Source: Angelakisella sp.
GTDB taxonomy: Bacteria; Bacillota; Clostridia; Oscillospirales; Ruminococcaceae
DNA length: 6,266 bases
Direction of reading: 5' to 3'
Assembly (NCBI GenBank): GCA_022795575.1
Contig: JAAWGY010000143.1
Coordinates: 1-6,266 of the forward strand
Below the pieces are notes generated by a model, which saw only the letters and a program-made list of their open reading frames with translations, was not told the origin of the DNA and did no database searches. Position numbers and translations under genes: made by a program. Positions 1 through 5,543 of the stretch are shown piece by piece; position 1 is the first letter of the stretch; each line of letters starts with the position of its first letter.

Positions 1-20
1 CCCCGCAGGGATAAGAGGGT

Positions 21-152
21 ATGGGGCGTTTGCCCCATCCGCTGGGAGGTCCAGGGGGAACCCCCTGGTGGGTTTCTTAAGGGCAAAGCCCTTAAGTCGC
101 TCTTTGGTTACTTTCTGGCGATACAGAAAGTGACCCCCCGCCGGGCAGGCGG
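21..152. repeat. String of five consecutive hairpins, probable dispersed intergenic repeat
   Basis: Five inverted repeats follow one another with almost no gap. They are 21-27/32-38 (7 bp, loop GTTT), 51-58/61-68 (8 bp with a 2-nt centre), 76-84/88-96 (9 bp, loop AAA), 106-117/124-135 (12 bp with one G-T wobble, 6-nt loop) and 138-142/148-152 (5 bp, 5-nt loop). No convincing reading frame runs through them, and none has a T-run typical of a terminator. From memory, similar hairpin-rich stretches (with a GGTTACTTT...AAAGT.ACC hairpin) recur between genes in gut Oscillospiraceae. That recollection is not verified here. The element may start before position 1. It could be a dispersed nucleotide repeat or the 3' part of a structured RNA. 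Confidence 0.6.
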
Positions 153-195
153 TCAAGGAATATACATCTTTAGTTACGTACTGCCTGAGAAAGGC

Positions 196-350
196 CACAA
201 AAAACCACCAACCCGCCCCCATAAAAAACGGAGCAACAGAACAACAAACAAACCCCCCACAATTCCCGCCCCGCAGAGCGTCCCCCGATTACACCCCACC
301 CACCTAATCACCCAACCGATAGCCATACACCCAATCACTCTGCCAATAAA
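196..350. other. A/C-rich, G/T-poor noncoding tract with C-runs upstream of sfsA
   Basis: The plus strand here is mostly A and C. It has runs of three or more C at 212-214, 216-220, 253-258, 265-267, 269-272, 282-286, 294-297, 299-301 and 311-313, so the minus strand carries the matching G-runs. Short words recur (for example ATCACCCA and ACACCCAATCAC within 308-340). Open frames across it have low-complexity, non-protein-like composition, so I treat it as the noncoding leader or promoter region of sfsA. I could not find a convincing -35/-10 pair in it. Confidence 0.5.
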
Positions 351-365
351 GGGGAAACCGAAAAT

Positions 366-1067
366 ATGCGTTACGAAAAAGTACAGATGGCAACCTTTCT
401 GGAGCGTCCAAACCGCTTTATCGCCCGGTGCCGGATGTTTGACGGCAGCATCCAGGAAAGCCATGTCCCAAACACCGGACGGTGCCGGGAGCTGCTGGTG
501 CCGGGGTGCCGGGTGTTCCTCCAGTTCCACGATAACCCCGCCCGCAAAACCCGCCATAGCCTGATTGCGGTGGATAAGGACGGACTGCTCATCAATATGG
601 ACAGCCAGGCGCCCAACCGGGTGGTGGAGGAGGCGCTGCTGGACGGGAGCCTCCGGCTTACCCGGGAGCCCCCCACCCTGGTCCGCCGGGAGGCAGCCTA
701 CCACGACAGCCGGCTGGACTTTTTTCTACAGGCCCCGGGGGAGCAGGTGTACGTGGAGGTAAAGGGCGTCACCCTGGAGGAAAAGGGGGTGGTGCGGTTC
801 CCCGACGCCCCCACCCAGCGGGGATTGCGGCACATCCGGGAGCTGACCCGGGCCGCCGGGGAGGGGTGCGGCGCGGCGGTGGTCTTTGTGGTGCAGATGG
901 AGAGGGCGGCTTACTTTGCCTCCAACGACGATACCCAGCCGGAGTTTGGCCGGGCCCTGGCGGAGGCGCAGCGGGCGGGGGTGCGGCTCGTTGCCCGGTG
1001 CTGCGAGGTGACGCCGCTGCGGATCTCCCTTGGGCAGGAAATTCCGGTAAAATTGGGGCAGGGGTGA
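366..1067 (+). CDS. sfsA: SfsA family protein (sugar fermentation stimulation protein A; putative DNA/RNA nuclease)
   Basis: A 233-residue protein, the usual full length for SfsA. Family hallmarks are in order: RPNRF at 14-18, HVPNTGRCREL at 33-43, a PNRVVEEAL block at 83-91, SRLDFFL at 115-121, EVKGVTL at 131-137 and FPDAPTQRGLRHIREL at 145-160. D118 with E131-x-K133 fits a PD-(D/E)xK nuclease-like active site, consistent with the current DNA/RNA nuclease annotation of the family. In E. coli, SfsA was described as a DNA-binding protein that stimulates maltose metabolism, and its true cellular role is unsettled. The protein is expected in the cytoplasm. The ATG at 366 is chosen because family members begin with an M-[KR]-Y-E-type N terminus. 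AAAGGGG at 348-354 is a plausible ribosome site, though 11 nt away. An in-frame ATG at 387 is less likely. The gene is alone on its strand segment and ends at its own terminator, so it appears monocistronic. Confidence 0.95.
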   Translation: MRYEKVQMATFLERPNRFIARCRMFDGSIQESHVPNTGRCRELLVPGCRVFLQFHDNPARKTRHSLIAVDKDGLLINMDSQAPNRVVEEALLDGSLRLTREPPTLVRREAAYHDSRLDFFLQAPGEQVYVEVKGVTLEEKGVVRFPDAPTQRGLRHIRELTRAAGEGCGAAVVFVVQMERAAYFASNDDTQPEFGRALAEAQRAGVRLVARCCEVTPLRISLGQEIPVKLGQG

Positions 1068-1096
1068 AATATTCCGGCCCCCAAAATCGTTATGAT

Positions 1097-1123
1097 AGAG
1101 GAAGCGGTGGCTTCCTCTCTTTT
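1097..1123 (+). terminator. Rho-independent terminator of sfsA
   Basis: A perfect 9-bp stem, AGAGGAAGC (1097-1105) with GCTTCCTCT (1110-1118), closes a GGTG loop. It is followed by CTTTT and a further T-rich GTTTGT. It begins 30 nt after the sfsA stop codon. Confidence 0.85.
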
Positions 1124-1162
1124 GTTTGTGGAGAAAAGTTGTTGGGGATGCAGTAAAACGGG

Positions 1163-1290
1163 GGAAAAACGCCACTGTATCAGAGAGGGCGGAAAAACCG
1201 CCGCCCGGCCGTCCCGCCAGCGCCCACAGGGAAAAACAGGAAAGGGCTATCCAAGGCAGGCGGGCTGTGCTATAATGAAGGTGGAAAAAC
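1163..1290 (+). repeat. Four copies of GGAAAAAC in the surface-gene promoter region
   Basis: The octamer GGAAAAAC occurs at 1163-1170, 1191-1198, 1230-1237 and 1283-1290, all on the plus strand, spaced 28, 39 and 53 nt apart. The second copy lies in a small hairpin (GGCGG 1188-1192 / CCGCC 1198-1202). The fourth lies just downstream of the -10 box. They could be regulator sites or simply compositional; nothing else supports a role. Confidence 0.3.
1248..1276 (+). promoter_or_regulatory. Probable vegetative (sigma-A) promoter of the surface-protein gene, extended -10
   Basis: TATAAT at 1271-1276 is preceded by TGC at 1268-1270, giving a perfect extended -10 (TGnTATAAT). Seventeen bases upstream, TATCCA at 1248-1253 matches the -35 consensus at only three of six positions, a pattern common when an extended -10 is present. 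The predicted start of transcription is around 1283, which leaves a leader of roughly 55 nt before the ATG at 1339. Confidence 0.75.
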
Positions 1291-1323
1291 ATAGCCAAGA
1301 AAGGCTTTTTGGAAGCATTTGGC

Positions 1324-1331
1324 AAGGGAGG
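1324..1331 (+). promoter_or_regulatory. Ribosome binding site that fixes the start of the surface-protein gene
   Basis: AAGGGAGG lies 7 nt before ATG 1339. This favours ATG 1339 over the in-frame TTG at 1309, which would add ten residues in front of a textbook signal peptide. Confidence 0.85.
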
Positions 1332-1338
1332 TATTGGG

Positions 1339-4300
1339 ATGAAACGGATGAAAAGGCTGCTTTCGGTGCTGCTTACCGCCGCGTTGGTGGGGCAGATGGG
1401 GGTTGTTGTTGGGATGGGCGCCGCCGGGTGCAACTCTGCCACCCACGGACAGACGGGGGGCAGGGTGGAGAGCGCCGGCAGCTGCGACTTTGGCGTCCAT
1501 TGGCTGGCCGGGGCAGCGATGACCGGGGGAAGCGGGAAAAGCTTCTACTACCCGGACCAGACCGCCCCGCAGATTCTGCTGCCCGGCGGGAAGGGGAATG
1601 AGCATACAATCATCCTTCCGGCCACCCTTTCGGCAGGTACTTCTCTGAACATAACAGTTAACGGCAGCCAAGATGTGAGCTCGGTTACGGTATTTGCGCC
1701 AGCTGGCTTGATCTACGTTGAAAACACTGGTGAGTTTATGGACGCAGATGGAAATACAACGGTGGTATTGGAGAATGAAACAGCAGCCAGTGTTGCTGTA
1801 AAGACCTTCCCCAGCGAGAAGCCATCGTTTACGCTGGAGCAGAAAAACGGCTCCGTGATTGCCACCGGGAAAGGGAATTACTTCTACCTGTGGCAGAAAA
1901 GGGATGAAAAGGGCAACGTCACCGCGCTAAACGACCACGGCAGCCAAATCCCCGCCGAGACGGCCATTGGCAGCTGGACCTATATCTGTACCGCCGTTGA
2001 CGAGGCCGGACAGACCACCGGCCCTGTGGAGACGACGGTTTCTGTCACCGGCTGCGAAAGCAAGGCGGTCCTCGGCCCCATTACCGGGGTTGCCGTTGGC
2101 GCGCGCTTTTCCGAGGACACAGCCAAAACCCTGTCCTGCCTCCCCGCCGTAACCGAGGGCGCCTGCAACCTGACAACCCACAGCCCGGCGGCAGGCCACG
2201 GCTACAGCGTGGCTTGGACAGGAAACTGGAAGGATGTTCCCGGCGTCAGCTTTGACAACGGCCAGCTTACGATAACGGCAAAGGACCTGCCGGAGGCAGA
2301 AGCCACCGTTACCATTACCGCCACCCTGACACAGGACGGCAAAGCAGTAACCCCCGGCCAGACCCAGTCGGTTTCCTTTACCGTTCAGAAGCCCCCGGCA
2401 GAGAGCAGCAGCTCCTCCAGCGACACCACCTCTAATCCGGACAGCAGCTCCGGCAATTCCTCCAGCGACACTACCTCCAAGCCTGACAGCAGCTCCGGCA
2501 GTTCCTCCAGCGACACTACCTCTAATCCGGACAGCAGCTCCGGCAGTTCCTCCAGCGACACCACCTCCAAGCCTGACAGCAGCTCCGGTAACTCCTCCAG
2601 CGACACTACCTCTAATCCGGACAGCAGCTCCGGCAGCTCCTCCAGCGACACCACCTCTAATCCGGACAGCAGCTCCGGCAGTTCCTCCAGCGACACTACC
2701 TCCAAGCCGGACAGCAGCTCTGGCAATTCCTCCAGCGACACTACCTCCAAGCCGGACAGCAGCTCCGGCAGTTCCTCCAGCGACACTACCTCCAAGCCGG
2801 ACAGCAGCTCTGGCAATTCCTCCAGCGACACCACCTCCAAGCCGGACAGCAGCTCCTCCGCCGATCAGCCGGTCTGCCATGCCGAACCCCAAGCGGTGGC
2901 CATCAGCGGCGGACAGGACCGCATCGACGAGAAGACCGGCAGCTCGATTCACTATACCGCCACCGCCGACTTTGGCCTTGTGCCGGACTGCACCCTTGCC
3001 GAACACACCAGCGGCGTGGGCAAGGCCCACGACTACACCGTCACCTGGTCCCTGGCCGGGGGCGGGGACTTTGCCCGGGTGGACAGCGCCGGGAATGTCA
3101 TCATCAACCCGGAGAAGCTGCCCCTCTCCGAGACCAAGCTGACCCTGACCGCCACCCTCTCCAAGGCCGGGGATGTGGCCCGGGGCGGAGTTCGGACAGC
3201 GGCCAAGGAGATCATCGCGGCGCGAAGCGACGTCTGCAACTACAAGGGAACGGTCCAGGTTACGGCACCCCAAGATTACATCACCTTTACCAGCGAGGAC
3301 GAAAAGAAGGGGCTTTGGGAAAAGAGCGAAACCCTTAGCGCGGCTGTCACAACAACCTCCCAGGACTGCGGCGTCACCCCCGCCCACGACCACAAAAAGC
3401 TGCTGTGGCAGGTGGACTCCCCCTGCGCGGTACTGTCTGCCCAGGAAACCGACCTGAACGGCAGCGTGAAGGTGACGGTGGATTACCGCAAGGTCCCCAA
3501 GATGCAAAGCGAGGTCAAGGTGACTGCAACCATCAAGGATACCAACATCAGCAATACCTTTACACTGCGGGTAAACCGCCCGCAGATGTGCCAGGTGCTG
3601 GTGGAAAAGGTTACGGTGAGCGGCGGAAACAGCCTTAGTGTCGCCGCAAACCGGCTGGTTCAGCATACCTATACCGCCGCCAGGACCTACGATAAGGGCA
3701 TCTGCGATATGCCCGGCCACAGCGAAAAGAACGGCCACGGCGAAACCATCAGCTGGCGGATTACCAAGGGCGCAGTCGCCGGGATTACCCTGGACGAGAA
3801 CGGCAGGCTGACGGTGGACGGCAGCAAGCTGAGCAACGGAAAGAGCTACGACATCACCATCACCGTAACGGCGGACAGCAAGTCCGCCGAATACCCGGTC
3901 AAAATCACCTGCACCGCCCCCCTCCCGGAGAGCGACTCGGACGACAACGACGACCGGGAGTGGGAGGACCTGGAGGACAAGATCGACGACGCCCGCCGGG
4001 GAGATACCGTCAAGCTGAGCCTGGGGGACAACGTGGATGTGCCCTTCTACATCTTTGACAGCCTCCGGGGCCGGGACGTCACCCTCCAGATCAAAGCGGG
4101 CAAGGGCTACACCTGGACCGTCAACGGCAAATCGGTAAAGAAGATCCCCTCCTACCAAATCTACATCCCCCTGGATATCGAGAGCTACAGCAACAGCAAA
4201 ATGGAGAAGCTTTGCCGGGACAGCGATGTCAAGAGCTTCCGCCTCCGCCACAAGGGCAGCTTTTACGCCGATATGAAGCTGAGCGTCGACCTGGGACAGG

Positions 4301-4809
4301 GCCGGGCCAGCAAAACCATGTACCTGTACAGCTACGACGAGGACCGCAATAAGCTTACCTACTGCTCCAGCGCCAAGGCCGACGGCTACGGCGAGGTGTC
4401 CTTTGTCCTCACCAAGAGCCTGGGGACCTATGTCATCACCAGCAAGGCCCTCTACGGCGAAAGCCCTGTCACCAGCGGCGGCGGGGCGGTAGGCGGCGGC
4501 GGCATCACCACCATCTACCCGCCCACCGCGCCGGTAAGCCCAGCGCCGGTGCCCCCCGCCAGCAGCAGCTCCGAGAGCTCCTCCAGCTCCAGCGAAAGCA
4601 GCAGCGAGGATAGCGGCGTTTCCATCCCGCCTCCCCCCTCCCAGCCCTCCTCGGTGTCCGCCCAGCCCACCGATACCCCGGTGGAGCCGGAGAAGGACAG
4701 CTTCCCGGTGCTGGTGCCCGTCCTCATCCTCTGCATCGCGGGTGTCATCACCGCCACCGCCCTCATCGTCCGCGGCGGCAGGGGCAAGAGCGAGGAGGAG
4801 GAAGGCTGA
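1339..4809 (+). CDS. Large secreted Ig-like, Ser/Asp-repeat surface protein with C-terminal membrane anchor
   Basis: A 1156-residue predicted surface protein of unknown ligand. Residues 1-30 form a signal peptide (MKRMKR, then a hydrophobic stretch to GMGAAG). C31 follows AAG, a weak lipobox. Residues 32-238 form a beta-rich region ending in an Ig-like segment (WTYICTAVDEAG). An Ig-like domain with BIG-type features covers about 239-345. Ten 15-residue Ser/Asp repeats span 360-509. Three more Ig-like domains start at C513, C633 and C751. A C-terminal beta module lies at about 875-1040, then a Gly/Pro/Ser linker, a transmembrane helix at 1122-1144 and a tail ending in RGGRGKSEEEEG. There is no LPxTG sortase motif. 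The architecture (stalk, binding-type domains, anchor) suggests an adhesin or cell-envelope structural protein, which is inference. The gene is monocistronic, with its own promoter and terminator. The start is ATG 1339, by ribosome site and signal peptide. Confidence 0.87.
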   Translation: MKRMKRLLSVLLTAALVGQMGVVVGMGAAGCNSATHGQTGGRVESAGSCDFGVHWLAGAAMTGGSGKSFYYPDQTAPQILLPGGKGNEHTIILPATLSAGTSLNITVNGSQDVSSVTVFAPAGLIYVENTGEFMDADGNTTVVLENETAASVAVKTFPSEKPSFTLEQKNGSVIATGKGNYFYLWQKRDEKGNVTALNDHGSQIPAETAIGSWTYICTAVDEAGQTTGPVETTVSVTGCESKAVLGPITGVAVGARFSEDTAKTLSCLPAVTEGACNLTTHSPAAGHGYSVAWTGNWKDVPGVSFDNGQLTITAKDLPEAEATVTITATLTQDGKAVTPGQTQSVSFTVQKPPAESSSSSSDTTSNPDSSSGNSSSDTTSKPDSSSGSSSSDTTSNPDSSSGSSSSDTTSKPDSSSGNSSSDTTSNPDSSSGSSSSDTTSNPDSSSGSSSSDTTSKPDSSSGNSSSDTTSKPDSSSGSSSSDTTSKPDSSSGNSSSDTTSKPDSSSSADQPVCHAEPQAVAISGGQDRIDEKTGSSIHYTATADFGLVPDCTLAEHTSGVGKAHDYTVTWSLAGGGDFARVDSAGNVIINPEKLPLSETKLTLTATLSKAGDVARGGVRTAAKEIIAARSDVCNYKGTVQVTAPQDYITFTSEDEKKGLWEKSETLSAAVTTTSQDCGVTPAHDHKKLLWQVDSPCAVLSAQETDLNGSVKVTVDYRKVPKMQSEVKVTATIKDTNISNTFTLRVNRPQMCQVLVEKVTVSGGNSLSVAANRLVQHTYTAARTYDKGICDMPGHSEKNGHGETISWRITKGAVAGITLDENGRLTVDGSKLSNGKSYDITITVTADSKSAEYPVKITCTAPLPESDSDDNDDREWEDLEDKIDDARRGDTVKLSLGDNVDVPFYIFDSLRGRDVTLQIKAGKGYTWTVNGKSVKKIPSYQIYIPLDIESYSNSKMEKLCRDSDVKSFRLRHKGSFYADMKLSVDLGQGRASKTMYLYSYDEDRNKLTYCSSAKADGYGEVSFVLTKSLGTYVITSKALYGESPVTSGGGAVGGGGITTIYPPTAPVSPAPVPPASSSSESSSSSSESSSEDSGVSIPPPPSQPSSVSAQPTDTPVEPEKDSFPVLVPVLILCIAGVITATALIVRGGRGKSEEEEG
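2053..2394 (+). other. Ig-like domain 1 (before the repeat stalk), residues about 239-352
   Basis: The first of four related beta domains. It opens at C239 and carries C276-x4-H281-x5-H287-x5-W293, then a DNGQLTITAKDLPE...VTITATL stretch typical of bacterial Ig-like (BIG_2-type) strands. An extra cysteine sits at 267. It is separated from its three relatives by the Ser/Asp repeats. Confidence 0.6.
2416..2865 (+). repeat. Ten tandem 45-bp repeats encoding a 15-residue Ser/Asp/Thr unit
   Basis: Units start every 45 nt at 2416, 2461, 2506, 2551, 2596, 2641, 2686, 2731, 2776 and 2821. Each encodes SSDTTS[NK]PDSSSG[NS]S; the tenth degenerates after PDSSS. The variable seventh residue is N, K, N, K, N, N, K, K, K, K in order. 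Units 7 and 9 are identical at the nucleotide level. The product is an acidic, flexible, glycosylation-prone stalk similar in style to the Ser-Asp linkers of Gram-positive surface proteins. The array keeps the reading frame whatever its copy number. Confidence 0.95.
2875..3912 (+). other. Three tandem Ig-like domains after the stalk, residues about 513-858
   Basis: The domains begin at C513, C633 and C751, about 120 residues apart. Each has a second cysteine 38-44 residues later, then two histidines and a tryptophan: C551/H556/H564/W570, C677/H683/H685/W690 and C789/H794/H800/W806. After the Trp come strand patterns such as DENGRLTVDGSKL...DITITVTA, as in BIG_2-type Ig-like domains. They are clearly paralogous to the domain at 239-352. 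Confidence 0.65.
3961..4470 (+). other. C-terminal beta module of clostridial surface proteins, residues about 875-1044
   Basis: After an acidic segment (DSDDNDDREWEDLEDKID) comes a block with VPFYIFDSLRGRDVTLQI, YTWTVNGKSV, a [FL]RLRHKGSF segment, a MYLYSYDEDRNKLTYC segment and a final LGTYVITSKAL. The order, VP..IF..L+G+DVTL, W.+NGK, H.G.F, LY.Y......L, then Y.I, matches a module I recall near the C terminus of many clostridial surface proteins, often after Ig-like or cell-wall repeats. I cannot name the family with certainty. Confidence 0.6.
4558..4773 (+). other. Ser/Pro-rich linker and transmembrane anchor of the surface protein
   Basis: A second serine-rich stretch (residues 1074-1093, mostly Ser with a few Glu) and a Pro/Ser segment lead to a 23-residue hydrophobic helix at 1122-1144 (from FPVLVPVLIL to TATALIV). 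A short RGGRGK tail follows, the expected stop-transfer signal, leaving the C terminus in the cytoplasm. Confidence 0.85.
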
Positions 4810-4844
4810 CCGCAGCCCTTCCCCCCGCAAACCAAAGCAGCAAC

Positions 4845-4883
4845 AAAGGGGATACCGTGAATAACCACGGTATCCCCTTTTTT
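4845..4883 (+). terminator. Strong rho-independent terminator between convergent genes
   Basis: A perfect 15-bp stem, AAAGGGGATACCGTG (4845-4859) with its exact complement at 4866-4880, closes a 6-nt loop (AATAAC) and runs into six T (4878-4883). It lies 35 nt after the stop codon of the surface-protein gene. Read from the minus strand the stem is the same but the T-run is weak, so it may partly stop transcription of the opposing HD/DUF3842 pair. Confidence 0.92.
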
Positions 4884-4935
4884 CTGCGCGGAAGCCGGTC
4901 TGTTCCCAAAAGGGTTACAGGCTACCCAGGCTCCC

Positions 4936-4982
4936 CCTGCGCCCGCAGGCGCGTCCAGGCGCAGCCGCCGTAGGCGGCTTTT
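4936..4982. repeat. Two short GC-rich hairpins between the convergent genes
   Basis: CCTGCG (4936-4941) pairs with CGCAGG (4944-4949). AGCCGCC (4963-4969) pairs with GGCGGCT (4973-4979) around a 3-nt loop, followed by a short T-run (4979-4982). AGGCGC is repeated directly at 4947-4952 and 4957-4962. The second hairpin is terminator-like for the plus strand but weak. Confidence 0.45.
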
Positions 4983-4988
4983 AGCACC

Positions 4989-5065
4989 TGGAAAAACCTT
5001 GTAATACAGCAACTATTCCGGTGTTTTTTCGCCTTGCAGGGCGGAAAAATCCCTGCCAATCCGGC
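4989..5065 (+). repeat. Degenerate relative of the palindromic element at 6118-6266
   Basis: By eye, this stretch shares ordered blocks with 6171-6245 in the same orientation: an A-run, CTTG, AATACA, TATTCC, a T6 run, GCAG, a second A-run and GCCAATC. Spacing is nearly the same. It also holds its own small hairpin, GCAGGG (5036-5041) with CCCTGC (5051-5056). The arms are too diverged to form the long palindrome. It may be an old copy of the same repeat family; by-eye alignment of A/T runs can mislead. Confidence 0.4.
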
Positions 5066-5090
5066 CCACCGGGAGATCTTGAACAGGCTC

Positions 5091-5543
5091 TTAGCGCCCC
5101 GCCGCCGGGGCTTCTCCCCCCGGGCAGGCCTCCTTTTTCTTCACCTCTGCGGCGATGAGCTCCACCGCCTCCTGGATCAGCCGGCCCAGGTTCAGGTCCT
5201 GCACCCCCACCACGATGTTGTCGCAGTGGTTCACCGGGATCAGGATGCGCTTTGCCCGGCTCTGACCCACGGCTGCCGCCATGGCGGGGGTGATCTCCCC
5301 CAACAGGGCGTCGGCGATGACGATGCCCAACGGCCCCGCGATGATATCCGCCCGGCGGCAGCCCACCACCACGGCGTTTTCTCCGGTGGCCCCCCGGTCC
5401 GCCCCCGCCCGGAGCATGGCGGCGGTGGCGGCGCTGTTGCTCCCTACCGCCGTGACCAAAAGCCCCGGGACGCTCTTCTTCACCGACGCCGCCAGCTGCC
5501 GGCCAATGCCGCCCCCCTGGGCGTCGATAATCAGCAACTCCAT
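5091..5543 (-). CDS. DUF3842 family protein
   Basis: A 150-residue cytoplasmic protein recognised as DUF3842, a family I know mainly from Clostridia and whose function is unknown. Family features are a Gly-rich N terminus (IIDAQGGGIGR, residues 5-15) resembling a nucleotide-binding loop, then AMLRAGADRGATGENAVVVG, DIIAGPLGIVIADALLGEIT and RILIPVNHC. The C terminus (KKKEACPGGEAPAAGR) is a variable tail. The start is ATG 5543: it has AAGGGAGG at 5560-5553 with 9-nt spacing, and family members begin directly with the hydrophobic strand before the Gly-rich loop. The ATG at 5600 would add a low-complexity, Arg/Gly-rich extension that only shadows the neighbouring gene. The first 13 bp overlap the end of the HD-domain gene, which suggests translational coupling. 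No strong terminator of its own is seen downstream. Confidence 0.87.
   Translation of the reverse strand: MELLIIDAQGGGIGRQLAASVKKSVPGLLVTAVGSNSAATAAMLRAGADRGATGENAVVVGCRRADIIAGPLGIVIADALLGEITPAMAAAVGQSRAKRILIPVNHCDNIVVGVQDLNLGRLIQEAVELIAAEVKKKEACPGGEAPAAGR

Noticed and set aside
130..564. A plus-strand frame upstream of and overlapping sfsA
   Set aside because: Its translation is Pro/Thr/Lys-rich low complexity from the A/C-rich tract, then runs out of frame inside sfsA.
1309..1338. TTG start ten codons upstream for the surface protein
   Set aside because: No ribosome site precedes it, and it would place extra residues before a standard signal peptide that starts at ATG 1339 behind AAGGGAGG.
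2385..2840. Minus-strand frame encoding a regular Leu/Glu repeat that looks like a coiled coil or LRR
   Set aside because: It is the antisense reading of the 45-bp Ser/Asp repeat array; periodicity is inherited from the repeat.
2416..2865. Possible CRISPR array
   Set aside because: The 45-bp units are contiguous with no unique spacers and encode an in-frame Ser/Asp repeat.
1927..4830. A 967-residue open frame on the minus strand, antisense to the surface-protein gene
   Set aside because: It mirrors the codons of a GC-rich gene, has an Ala/Gly/Val/Arg-rich low-complexity translation with no recognisable domain, and the plus-strand protein has a signal peptide, domains, promoter, ribosome site and terminator.
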